From the NCBI GenBank assembly GCA_034509425.1, contig JAVTVJ010000474.1, positions 186,001 to 250,000 of the forward strand: DNA of 64,000 nucleotides, read 5' to 3'. The position numbers were made by a program, and so were the translations under genes. This DNA is from Eopsaltria australis (Eukaryota > Chordata > Aves > Passeriformes > Petroicidae). A model generated the notes under the pieces. That model was not told the origin of the DNA. It saw only the letters and a list, made by a program, of their open reading frames with translations, and did no database searches. Positions 47,319 to 57,460 of this stretch are shown here, piece after piece. The first letter of the stretch is position 1; every line of letters begins with the position of its first letter.

Positions 47319-48106
47319 AGAGTAAAGCCGGAGGGTACCACGAACGGGCGGATGGTGGCTGTGTGCCCGTCGGGTCCGTCAATGACAATCTGGTTGGCAC
47401 TCCTCTGTGAGGACGTGGACCCCCCAACTCCCGTAATCTTTCCATCAGCGGGGCGAAGGCCCCACTGGGGTGGCCACTCGGACTCGGCAATGATGGTAAC
47501 ATCCGAGCCGGTTTCGAGCATCCCACTCCTCAGCACCGTCGACCCGCCGTTGTTCAGGCGGCAGCTGAGACGTGGCCGGTCCGTGCCCATTATCTGTGTC
47601 CAGCACACCACTGGTGTGTGGTGGTGTCTTGGAAAGTCTGATGGAATGGGGATGGCGTGAGCAAGCCATTGCCCCTTGGGAATAAACCACGGAGGGTTTG
47701 TGCAGATGACATGAATCCAGAAGGTGTCCCCCGGTAAGACAGAGATCACTTCGGGGAGGACAAACACTTCCACAGATCCTCTCGTGGCATTCCCAACTAT
47801 GAGAAAGTCTGTCTGGTTAAAAATGTCCGCTTGCAGGAGAACTTTGATGTGGGAAAACCATGTTGATGTTACATGCTGGGGAGCCGCACTTACTAAGTTT
47901 AATTTGTTGCCCCAGAGCCTTGGAGTGTCCCCCTCACCCATCGATGCCAGGACAGTAGGTTCCTCTGGAGCGGCAGATGGTTGGGTGGTTGATGCAGCCT
48001 TTATTTTGATGTCATGGCGCGGTGCTGATCCGCGCTCCACTGCCCGTTTCCCGGTGGTGGTTGGTGAGCACACGGGCAGTGTGCCACTCCAGGACCTGTG
48101 GGAGAC
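47246..48106 (-). pseudogene. pro: pro of provirus B: dUTPase-like region and aspartic protease
   Basis: An open frame from about 48106, in a frame different from both gag and pol and overlapping gag by about 105 bp. Counting from the Met at 48073, residues 60-145 (ending PKGQWLAHAIPIP) look like a degenerate dUTPase-type fold, as found upstream of betaretroviral protease. Protease follows with METGSDVTII at about 185-195 and GRDLLSQWG near the C-terminus. The catalytic triad that is normally DTG reads ETG, which should impair or abolish activity. The frame itself has no stop. Confidence 0.85.
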
Positions 48107-49969
48107 TTAAAAGGTGGAAGGTTAGGCCTCCGAGGTTTCGGACAACCGCGTGCTAAATGGTGTGGGCTCCCACAGTTAAAGCACTTTGGCTGTCCCACGC
48201 TTCCTACATTGGTGGCATGGGCATACACAAGTGCTTTTTTAGGTGCATGAGTAGGGCGAGCTGGCGGCGGGGGTGGAGATGGTATTACCTCTGCACAAGC
48301 CTCTACCATCATTTCAATGGTAGGTTTGGGTACTCGGGGAAGGGTCTTCAGGACAGCCTTACAGTCAGCATTGGCATTTGCCAATGCCAGGGACCTTAGG
48401 ATCTTTCGTTGGTTCTCTGGGTCCTCCTCCTGTTTAGCAAGGGCAGCCTTTATTCTCTCAATAAAGTCTGAAAACCCTTCAGTGGGCCCTTGCTGGATTG
48501 CTGCATAACCTTCAGAGGGCACTGCTGTAGATGGTAAAGTCAGCAGAGCCCTCAGTGCTGCTTGCTGAATGTCTTTTAAAACACCCTTAGGGATTTTTTT
48601 CTGCTTGTTTGGTCCATTTAATAAAGTCACCCTCACCACAGAGACTGTCCATGGTGATATTTGCGAGGTTTTCTTTCCCTTTGTACTCTTCTAACAGCTC
48701 TCCCATAAGCCTGCACCATGCTCTGTCCCAAATCCAATACTGAGTGTCCAGTAAGATGCTATCCATAATCAATTTAATGTCCTCAGGCACCATTAGGTTT
48801 GACCTAAAGGTAGCTTTTAGCATCCCTTTAGTCACCGGTGACTCCAGACCATAATCCCCAATGGCTTTGCATAGGTCTTTTATGCTATTCGGTGGGAAGG
48901 GCTCCCATTTGGGGTTCTGCCCACCCCTTCCCTCGTATTGCACCGGTGCTGCAATCAGTCCTTCCTCCCCCACTGAGGCTTGGGCCTCGGCTTCCAGCTG
49001 TTTACTGTCCCGGTAGGCATTTGCCTTCTCACTTCCGGGTTCTAGGTGTGGGGAACTGGAAGGGGAGGCGTGGGAAACCGGATGCCTGGGGGTGGAGACC
49101 TCAGTGGGGGTGGCGCGAGGGGCGGAGACGGCGCGAGGGGCGGAGACTGCGCGAGCTCGGCGAGGGGTTGAGATGACCGGGGAGGAGCCCGAGGCAGTAA
49201 CACCCTTCGACGCCCCCATCACTCGGGGCCGGCCCAAGGGGCGGAGGACAGGACAGGGGGTGGTTTCAGGGGAGCTGCTACGGGAAGAGCCGGAGGAGGA
49301 CTCTACATCAAGATTGACAGGGGTTTTCCCGCCGTGGTGGTTTTTGGTGGGGCCCCTCGCCATGCGGTCGGCACCATCTTGGCATCTGACGCCATTTCGT
49401 TTTAACGGGGGGGATGGCGCAATGGGCACAAATGGGTACTGGGGCATGGGTACGAGGGATAGGGACAGGTCCGCCGAGGGTTGATCAAGCTCTGGATGGC
49501 TGGGGCCCAGCGGGGACCGCGGGGGGTCAGGGCAGTGGCAGGATCACCTCTGCACTTCGGGGAAACTGCCCTGCTCTTCTGGGAGGCTTACGCGCCGCGA
49601 TTCTTGCCGCTTTGGGGAAGAGGGGTAGGGAGGACAGGTTTCATGGACAGCGGGGGTAGGAGCAAATGCGGACCCAACCTTTTCTCCCTCTTTTTCCCTT
49701 AAACAATCACATATTAAAATCAACAAAGGAAAAAACTTTAAAACCCAATTCTCCCTGTTTCTAATCTTTTCAGATAAAACATCCCCAACTCGATCCCAGA
49801 AAGAAAGCAACTGAACTGAACTTACAGAAACCGAAATCTAAAATTCAACAAAAAGCCACCGAACAAATCCCCTTAAAATTCTCCTATCAAATTCCCATTT
49901 CCCGTTCAAAAGGGTAGCTTTAACTTGGACGTAAACCTCCCTTTGTGGGTGTGTGAAGCGCGCACACAT
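48001..49969 (-). pseudogene. gag: gag of provirus B (broken)
   Basis: I place the start at ATG 49969-49967 (MCARFTHPQREVYVQV), in frame with all the N-terminal matrix-like sequence. There is no Gly at position 2, so no myristoylation signal. TAG at 49838-49840 and TGA at 49544-49546 interrupt this frame. A proline-rich stretch (PFVPIAPSPP) and a capsid N-domain (WEPFPPNSIKDLCKAIGDYG) follow. The frame shifts at an A7 run (48594-48600). The second frame holds the capsid C-domain and one zinc knuckle, CFNCGSPHHLARGC (CX2CX4HX4C), ending at 48001. Known role: virion assembly and RNA packaging. Expected full length is about 655 residues. Confidence 0.9.
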
Positions 49970-50406
49970 TTCTTAAAACCCACAAGCTAAAATCTCCACC
50001 CAAAGGAAAACTGCAGCAAACTAAAAAGCGCAAGCAAAAGAAAGGTGCCACGGAGCCCTGTGCCTTAACTCCCTGCGTGGACCCTTGTGATCCCTGGCAC
50101 AGTACCTGGCAGCCTGAATGGACCCTACCGATCCCCGGTCCCGGACCTAGGCCGCCGCTCCTCGCAGGCACCAACGAAAAAGGCTCCTTTGGGGGGGTCT
50201 CCTACCGCCGAGCCCCCTCAGGATCTTCTCCCGTTTTCGGTGGGGGAAATCCTGCCTTACGCCGCTTCAGAGGGGTAACTCGGAACCCCAGACAAAGGAG
50301 CTTCTTAAAACAGAAGAGCCTTTGCCTGGGCGTTGGCTTCCCGATGGCGCTCCTCACCGAGGACGGTCAGGGCCGCTCACCAAAGACTACCAGCCAAAAG
50401 CTAGTA
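49970..50406 (-). other. 5' leader of provirus B
   Basis: The untranslated region between PBS and the gag ATG, GC-rich near the PBS. A packaging signal would lie here, but I cannot identify it. ORFs on the plus strand in this interval are shadows. Confidence 0.7.
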
Positions 50407-50425
50407 GTCCCTGTTCGGGGCGCCA
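50407..50425 (-). promoter_or_regulatory. Primer-binding site of provirus B (Lys-type)
   Basis: On the minus strand, three bases after the LTR, the sequence TGGCGCCCCGAACAGGGAC equals the classic tRNA-Lys3 site except for one extra C. MMTV-type betaretroviruses and lentiviruses use this site. Confidence 0.88.
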
Positions 50426-50428
50426 AAC

Positions 50429-51072
50429 TGCCGCGGTCGTCGGTGTTCGGGCTGGACAGCTAACCCCAGGGTCTTTGGCTAGCGACCCATCGGCGTCTGC
50501 AGCCAGCGTCCCTGACCGCTGGAGCACTGGTTCACTGCCACGGGAATCAATGCGTTCCCAGCCGCAGGTAGCTCTTAGAGAGCAAGCTATCTCTATAGAG
50601 GCTGGAGGGATAGGGAGGGATCTTCTGGCTAGAGTAATAGAGACGCAGAGGCGTAGGGTCCAACTGCGCTCTGGGTGTCTAGGATCAGAAGACCCCAAAC
50701 AGCTCAGAGCACAGACTTTTATTCTGAGGGCATTATCCAATCATCAAACACTAGGAGGGAGGAACCAGGGAGGAACTAGGGGACCAGGACCAACGGGGGA
50801 TAGAGAGGGGAGGAGAGGGGGTAACAGAAAACCAAGGGGTACAATCAACTACTGAATGGAACAGAACTTTCTAGAACACAAGAATGATTGGCAGGAGAGT
50901 GGCAGGTGCTTAAACTAATGGAGGAAAAGGGAACCACCCCTGAGAAACTCAGCCCACTTGCAGGGCAAAACCACCTGTGTCTCTTCCCCAGGGGAGACTT
51001 TAAACTTGGGCACCTTTATTCCACAGCTTCTCAGGGGGGACCGAGCCCTTAGGGACCTCAAGCACCACCACA
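50429..51072 (-). repeat. 5' LTR of provirus B
   Basis: 644 bp, same length as the 3' LTR with no indels seen. Of the roughly nine differences most are G or C in the 3' LTR against A or T here, several at CpG sites, consistent with CpG decay in this copy. Confidence 0.96.
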
Positions 51073-52479
51073 CTCCTTTCCCCACCTCTCCATTTCATTC
51101 TCCCCGACAACATACAAAAGACAACACTTTGACCTCTATTTAGTTTACCACCTCAGAAACAGCTCTTGTTTCAGTTCATTTAGGGAGAGAAATTTTCTTT
51201 GCTTACACCATGGATTTTCTGTAAGAAAAATACAGTTTTTATGGGTCTTCTGCCTCACCATTAGCTGCCGCCTGGAAGAAAGACCAGCTTAATGGTGGGT
51301 CCCTCCCACACCAGTAGCCTTCCCACAGCCACTAGGGTGGGTCATGAACAGTCCACAGGGTACCTGTTTTAAGGATGAACAGTTCAATTACAGCAACAAA
51401 GAAAATCCCTTCTTCTGTGCTGAGCAACACAGGTTCTCTTGACAACTCAGGTTCTCTGGCATTCCCCCTGGGACCAGGGCTCTGGGTCACAGCCTCTCCT
51501 CTCTCTTGGTTCAAGTTTCTCATTAGGCTGTACTTTTTCAACACCTACTTGTCTTTACCCAGGTATTTCAGTTCATTGGCTGCAATTAGAAGCTCACATC
51601 CCCCCTTTGGACTATATCTTCATATATTACAAGGAATTTATTAGCTCAGTCCCCAATCATGGTTCTCCAAAAGAGTTTTCAGCTTCACTATCAAAGCACT
51701 TCTCATACACCTCCCTGCAGGTATCAGTTCTGCTTTCCTCACTGACTGTAAAGTCTCTATGCTGCATTTCTGTAGATGTCCTCACTCGTTCCTCTCTCTG
51801 CGAGGAAGGATGGGTGTCTGTAAGTTTAGTCAAGGCTTGAACAGAGTTAATCTCTGTCTCTCTCTCTCTGGCAGTGTGACGATCACGTGCTCCCTGCCGG
51901 GCTGTTTGAACAGGTCCGAGCTGGATGGCAGAAGCTCTCAGAGTCTCTCTGCCTGGCTCTGTGAAGCTTGCTCGGCCTGGTGGGGCCATCTGGGCCCGGG
52001 GTGACAGGGCAGGGCCTGGCCCGAGCTGGATGGAGTCCGGCCCGGTCCTTGCCTGGCCCGGAGCAGGGGCCTGGCCCTGTCTCGTGTAGCTGACACACCG
52101 ACTGGGCTGGATCTGCCGAACATTCCAGTTTGTTTCCTCCCCCATTCCCGGCTGTAGCGGCATGGCTGCCATAAACCTCCCTTCCCCCCTTTGGAAGGGG
52201 GGTGGGAGGGCGGGTGTGGGGGCCTTACCAGTGAGAGAAGCAGGAGATGCTCCTCTCTACACAGCAGCAGGTCCAAAGAGGAAGAGCCTCAGAGGGTCTC
52301 TGCTTATATAAAGTTTTTTCTCCGGAGGCGGATCAACTTTTTAATTGGTTCACCTACACATCAGTCCTTAAAACTACCTGATTATTGGCTCTCTCTCCCA
52401 TGAAGGAAGTTATATCATTTCCTGCAGCATAGATCACTTCCTAGATTTTGACCCGTCCTGCCTAACCCAGGACAGGGAC

Positions 52480-52708
52480 AAACTAGGGATGGGACTTCAG
52501 GACCCGAAACTGTAATTGGACAGTGGATTTCTGATATGCAGATGGACCGAAGGTATATCTGTCTAAAAAGCACATGCTAGGTGTCCATTTTGAGTGTAGT
52601 CTCTGCGAGACTCCTGCATGCCCCAAAGTGTATCTTGTTTTAATAAATACTTTTTTTATTCTTTTAACTCTGTCCAGCTTCTATTTCAGGTCAGCCTTTC
52701 ATAAGGCA
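52480..52708 (+). repeat. 3' part of the 5' LTR of provirus X
   Basis: R-U5 segment with TTTTAATAAATAC near 52640 as polyadenylation signal, ending in GGCA at 52708. The U3 start is taken to lie at 42121-42181 on the other side of the inserted solo LTR, giving a short LTR of about 290 bp. The upstream boundary is uncertain. Confidence 0.6.
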
Positions 52709-52714
52709 TCAGTT

Positions 52715-52736
52715 TTGGCGACTCTCCACCGGGACG
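52715..52736 (+). promoter_or_regulatory. Putative primer-binding site of provirus X
   Basis: TTGGCGACTCTCCACCGGGAC follows the LTR end by a few bases and resembles the TGGTGACCCC site of provirus A. The tRNA is not assigned. Confidence 0.5.
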
Positions 52737-53190
52737 GGAGGCTGCTGAAAAACCCCTGGACCCAGAGGAAATCCAGCCCTCGCCGCTTCTCTTCACTGTC
52801 ACGGGAAGGGGAGGCTGTGACCACAGTCCAGATAGTATCAGAGCCCAAGGATCCTTGGACCTGATGCAGAGGCATGTGAGTAACTGAATAAAAGCAGTAT
52901 TCTGTTGGTTTTAGTCTCTGAGGGAGGGGTCAAGAGATCGTTGATCTCTTAGAGTTTGTTTAGCATCTCTGGGGCTCAATAAAGAGTCCCAAGGGGGCTC
53001 TGGCTTACTTGCTATTTCCCCCTCTGGTTGTTTTTTGCTCGTGAGAGCTTACTGCTGCAGCAGCAGCAATTTGGCTTGGCACCAAGGGTGGGGCAAGGGC
53101 TTAAGCTGCTTCCTGCAGGCACCAAGCTCGTGGGTTCGAATCCTTGTTCTCTCTGTGAGCTAGTTAGTGTATCGTTTATAACTACACACG
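52737..53190 (+). other. Leader of provirus X
   Basis: Untranslated leader preceding the gag ATG. It includes GTGGGTTCGAATCC near 53131-53145, a tRNA T-arm (B box) look-alike, and a CAGCAGCAGCAG stretch at about 53054. Confidence 0.6.
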
Positions 53191-55998
53191 ATGGGCTGTA
53201 AATTTTCTTGTTCAAATAATGCTCAAATGTTGCGTTGGTTCCAAGTCCCCAAAAAAACCCTCCCCCCCCCCCCCCCAGGAAGCTCTAGGCTAGGAACTCC
53301 CCTGGGGCAGAGCGTTGGGTAGTTTGCCCTGTGGATGGGCCAGGCTTCCCAGGGGCTGGCTACCCTGTCCCCACCTGCCACTCTCCTGTCTATTATCTTT
53401 AGGCTCCAGAAAGTTCACTGTTACTCAGTACTTGATTGTGTTATCACCTTGCTGGTCTCCCCTTCTCCTTCCCCTTCCCAGTTGGTTCCTGTCCCCTGAT
53501 CCCTCCCTGGTTCCTCCCCTGAGCCTGTCAGTGATTGGTTTGTAATCCCTCAATAAAAGTCTGATGCAAGGGGTGCCCCGGGTCTTTCGCCTGGATGCCC
53601 AGAGAGCTGGTAACACTGCATTACAGGGTCTCTATTATTCCGGGGCGAAAGATCCCTCCCGTGATACTCCAGCTCTTTGGTTACAGTGTCCACCATAAAG
53701 GGGGATACGGCCTGCGGCCAGGGACATTAAGATCCGACAGCAGTGAACCCGCTCAGGTCGGGGACACTGGTTTGTAAATGCTGTGGGGCTGCTGTCCGAG
53801 ACCCTGGCGGGCAGCTGGTCGGCCCACACCATCGGCCACACTCAAATACCTAAGGATTCACCTCTGGGTCTAGTCTTAGAAAACTGGCAAGAATTGACCT
53901 GTACATGTAAACATTTTACAAAACCTGGGATTATACGGTTGTCTAAAACCATTTGGCCAATTTTTAATTTAAAAGACAATCAAAAATGGTCTGAACTTGG
54001 TAGTTTGGATGAAGAACTGATATTGGATTTAACATCTTGCCTGTGTGAATGACAGTATTACCAAGAAACTGAGTATTTGAGATTCTTTTTAGTTATAGCA
54101 CAAGACGAACAGCTACAGAAACCTAAACCACACTATGTGCTGTTCTTAAGGAAAAATGAGAAAAAGAGTGAAGGGAAACTGCCCATATTAAATCCAGTGT
54201 GTGATAACAGAGACGAAGCAGAGCCAGATCTAATAGCACCTGCACTGAGAGTTAGCCCAGCACCAGCCTCAGGTGGGGGCCTGGCCCCGGCTGGCCCAGG
54301 GGCTGATCCATCCCCGGCTGGGCGGGGGGCCCAGGCCCAGTCCATCCCAGCTGCGGCCGCCCCTGCCCTCCCCACAGTGTTGGCCCAGCCAATGCCCATG
54401 TCTTTTGTGCACGCGCACACCGCGACTGCCCCAACCCTGCCTCCTGCATAGCCACTGTTACAATCAGGGGCAGAGGAGGGGAAGAGGGAAGTTGCAGCTT
54501 GGAAAATAATCCCCATCAGTTAAGAAGGAAGAATGGTGGCTTTGCCAGTCGAAGAAAATGCAGGCGCCTTTGCCGGCTCCCGACTGGGCACCGGTCCCCC
54601 CTGCGCTTTGCCCCTATTCTCAGGAGGCCCCCCCTTCTTCTCAATCCTGCGTGCACCTTGGTGGGAGGGGCCAGGGGGAGGGGAATGCCAGCAGGTGCCG
54701 CCAACGGCACCACCCCTAGAGGTGGGGCCGGGGGGCAGAGCTTTCTACCGAGAGGGCGGAGAGGGGACCTCCTACAGGGAGAGCCGAGCCTCTCCCACTC
54801 TCAGGCCTGTGAGTTTCCATAGCAACGTTGCGCACTGAGGAGCTGGATCAGGGGATGACGTCATCAAAGCAAGCAAGCCTGCCGTAAGCTCTCTGCGCCA
54901 CAGCAAATCTTGGGCCACGACTCCTAAGATTAGAACTGATCCAGGTAAATCTAACACAGCTGATTCACAATAGGACAGCTCTCCCTCAGGTAGCTCTTCT
55001 GAAGAGGAAGATGAAATCTTATCTGACCTGAGCAGGTGAAAGAAGGGAAGGATAGCCTGAAAAGCCATACAAGAACGCAGTCCAATAGAGAAACACACCA
55101 GATCAAAAAAAGAAAAAAGAGAAGAACCAGTTCTACAAGCCCCACTACGGCAAGCAGTTGGCAACCAAGGGCCAATATATGTAAAGGTTCCATACTCCCT
55201 TACTGAGTTAGAACAGTGGAAAACCACTGTGGGACAATATAAAGAAAACCCAGATAAGGTTGCCAAGCTAGTGGATAGGGCTATTAGTCCACAAAACCCT
55301 GACTGGACAGATCTGAACTCTATGTTAGACACATTGCTTGATCCCACTGAAAGGCAAATGGTTAATAAAGCTATTACAGCATCGTTAGAATCAGGCATAG
55401 CAAATGGGTCGGTCCAAGGTACGCTTGCCGAAATATATCCTTTGAGTGATCCTAACTGGGATCCAAACATCCCAGAACAGATGGCAAGATTAAAACGGTA
55501 TCAAAATCTCATAGTATATGGGTTAAAACATGGGGTCCCTAAAGCTCTAAACTGGTCAAAGCTTTACACAGTACAGCAAAACTATGACGAATCACCCACT
55601 GATTTTTTTAATAAGTTGAGAGTGACTGCTATCAAATATACAAATCTAGATCCTGATTCAGCTGATGGAAAAGCACATCTAGTCCTCTTGTTTATGGGTC
55701 AAGCAGCAGATGATATAAGAAGGAAGCTACAGAAGTTAGAGGGGGTTCGAGACATAGAATGCTAGAAGTAGCCTGGAGAGTATATCGAGACAGGGGCTCA
55801 AATGAAGGAGTTAGACGACAACCTAGCAAAAAGGCAATCCAAGAAAAGTCATCCAAGAAAACTTCCCCTACAGACAAAGATCAGTGTGCCTATTGTAAAA
55901 AATGGGGACATTGGAAAAATGATTGTCCCGTGTTGAAGCAAAAGTCCCCAGTTCCCCAGCTCCCAATAGAACAAGGCTCGGGTTCATGCTCAGAATGA
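53191..55998 (+). pseudogene. gag: gag of provirus X (broken)
   Basis: The ATG at 53191 reads MGCKFSCSNN, a myristoylation-type start. After the solo LTR, matrix continues (SPLGLVLENWQELTC, then TIWPIFNL), as in gammaretroviruses. TGA at 54050-54052 and another stop at 54449-54451 break it, with further stops in the proline-rich region 54450-55200. Capsid is open at 55200-55765 (YSLTELEQWKTTVGQY, NPDWTDLNSMLDTLLDP, KAHLVLLFMGQAADDIRRKL). A frameshift near 55765-55790 precedes nucleocapsid with a single knuckle CAYCKKWGHWKNDC. Gag ends at TGA 55996-55998 and pro continues in the same frame, the gammaretroviral read-through layout. Confidence 0.9.
53228..53840 (+). mobile_element. Solo LTR, 0.62-kb betaretrovirus-like family, inserted in gag of X
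   Basis: 613 bp, TGTTGCGT...GGCCACA, with perfect 6-bp TSD ctcaaa (53222-53227, 53841-53846). A run of about 17 C lies near 53262-53278. Polyadenylation signal AATAAAAG near 53551. It lies twelve codons into the gag frame of provirus X, and the gag frame resumes exactly after the duplicated ctcaaa, which proves the insertion. Confidence 0.96.
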
Positions 55999-56300
55999 TG
56001 GGAACCGAAGGCTTCTTCCCCAGCAGAACCTTTGGTTATAGCTAAGCTGGGGTCAGATAACATCGAATTTTTGGTAGGTACTGGAGCAGCATTTTCTGTA
56101 TTAAATACCATGGAAGGGAAACTGAGTCAAAACACTGTACATGTTGTTGGGGCGACAGGGGTAAGCGAAACACGGCCTTTCTTCCAACCTTTAAAATTCA
56201 AATTGGGCAAACACTGGGTAACTCATCAATTCCTTTACATGCCTAACTCCCCTAAACCATTATTAGGGAGAGATTTGCTAGAGAAATTGAAGCAGAAATT
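55999..56300 (+). pseudogene. pro: Protease of provirus X
   Basis: Directly downstream of the gag TGA and in the same frame. FLVGTGAAFSVLN stands where the aspartic protease active site belongs, with Gly in place of the catalytic Asp. VVGATGV (flap) and PLLGRDLLEKL (C-terminal helix) follow in the normal order. A frameshift near 56290-56330 separates it from RT. The catalytic change alone would inactivate it. Confidence 0.85.
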
Positions 56301-56330
56301 AAATTCAAAAAGGGGAAGGGAATACAAGTT

Positions 56331-57460
56331 GTGATTCCTGAATCTAAATTTGTCGAAGTTGCTACACTTTTCATACAGGACAAATGTGGTGAAATCCCCA
56401 TGGAAGTTGAAAAGGCTGTCAATTCAATAGCATGGGCCAGTGATATCCCAGGAAGATCCAAACAAGCAGAGCCTGTGAGTATTACACTCAAACCAGGAGC
56501 CACACCAGTAAGGCAAAAACAATACCCTTTGAAATTAGAAAGTTGTAAAGGATTGGCACCTATAATTGAAAAATTCGTCCAACATGGGTTATTAGTGCAA
56601 TGTGAGTCCAGATTCAATACCCCCATACCTGCTATTAAGAAAGCAGACGGAAAGAGCTATCAATTAGTTCAAGATCTGAGAGCAATTAACAAAATTTCTG
56701 AAGACATACATCCAGTTGTAGTAAACCTGTATACCCTTTTGACCGCACTGACAGATGAATTAGGGTGGTTTACTGTAATAGACCTGAAGGATGCCTTTTT
56801 CTGCATTCCTGTGCATAAAAACAGCCAAGAGCTTTTTGCTTTTGAGTGGGAGAATCCCGAGACAGGGAGGAAAAGTCAACTTACTTGGACTGTTTTGCCC
56901 CAGGGTTACAAAAACAGCCCCACTGTATTTGGAAATCAGCTAGCAAAGGAACTAGAGGACTGGAAAAGACAGGAGCCAGAGGGAGTTATTCTTCAATATG
57001 TGGATGACATCCTGATTGCGGCTAGAACCAGAGATGGCTGCATTAAATTTACCATCAGTTTATTAAACTTTTTGGGACTGAGTGGGTACAGAGTTTCTAA
57101 AGACAAAGCACAGATTGCCAAAGAAGCAGTAATTTACTTGGGGCTTGAGATCTTTCGTGGACATCGACAGCTCAGTAAAGAACGGAAAGAAGCCATCTGC
57201 CAACTCCCAGAGCCCCACACTGTGAGGGAGATGCAAGCTTTCCTGGAAATGGTAGGTTGGTGTCGGTTGTGGACAGCAAATTATGGACTGCTGGTAAAAC
57301 TCCTATATGGAGCATTAAAAGCAGCTGAAAATGGAATTATCATATGGACAGAAAACACCATGGCAGCTTTTAAACAGCTGAAACACTCCCTAATGTCAGC
57401 TCCCGCATTGAGATTGCCAGACTTCACTAAATCTTTTGAACTCTTTACTGTCAGCCTACA
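56331..57460 (+). pseudogene. pol: Reverse transcriptase of provirus X, 3'-truncated
   Basis: About 375 open codons of gammaretroviral RT: fingers with VRQKQYPL, motif A at FTVIDLKDAFFCIP (Asp about residue 151), motif B at LPQGYKNSP, motif C YVDDILIA (223-226) and thumb/connection with YLGLEI and RLPDFTKSF. All three palm aspartates are present and no stop occurs. Similarity ends near 57450 within FELFT; the last dozen codons to the stop at 57479 are foreign sequence. RNase H and integrase are missing. Known role: copying viral RNA into DNA. Confidence 0.92.

Larger units (their letters stand above)
42401..51072 (-). mobile_element. Provirus B, betaretrovirus-like, near complete
   Basis: An 8.67-kb minus-strand provirus with 644-bp LTRs at both ends and a perfect 6-bp TSD ctcctt (42395-42400, 51073-51078). 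On the minus strand the order is 5' LTR, Lys-type PBS, gag, pro, pol, env, PPT, 3' LTR. Gag, pro and pol lie in three different frames, the betaretroviral arrangement. By eye the LTRs differ at about nine of 644 positions, so the insertion is fairly recent. Breaks: two in-frame stops and a frameshift in gag, one stop in RT and one in integrase, a frameshift and a stop in env, and altered protease and RT active sites. Confidence 0.96.
42182..52474 (-). mobile_element. Solo LTR, 1.6-kb family copy 2, split by provirus B
   Basis: Segments 42182-42400 and 51079-52474 together make a 1.6-kb minus-strand LTR matching 34888-36494. Outer TSD gggac is perfect (42177-42181, 52475-52479). Provirus B sits inside with its own TSD ctcctt. 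The gggac flanks place this LTR within the 5' LTR of provirus X. Confidence 0.95.
42121..57460 (+). mobile_element. Provirus X, gammaretrovirus-like, 3'-truncated, with nested inserts
   Basis: An old plus-strand provirus. Its 5' LTR is split by a solo LTR (42182-52474); the U5 end, PBS-like sequence and leader follow at 52480-53190; gag starts at 53191 and is split by another solo LTR (53228-53840). Gag, protease and RT then continue to about 57450, where similarity stops within the RT C-terminal part. No RNase H, integrase, env or 3' LTR follow, so the 3' half was lost. The LTR start at 42121 (TGTTTCCCC) is inferred, because the matching 3' LTR is absent. Confidence 0.8.

Noticed and set aside
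53120..53150. tRNA-like B box GGGTTCGAATCC in the leader of provirus X, and a similar motif in the provirus A LTR
   Set aside because: No acceptor stem, anticodon arm or A box could be fitted, so it is not a tRNA gene.
54533..54838. Open frames in the GC-rich 54.2-54.9 kb stretch
   Set aside because: This is the proline-rich gag region of provirus X read in wrong frames; composition explains the openness.
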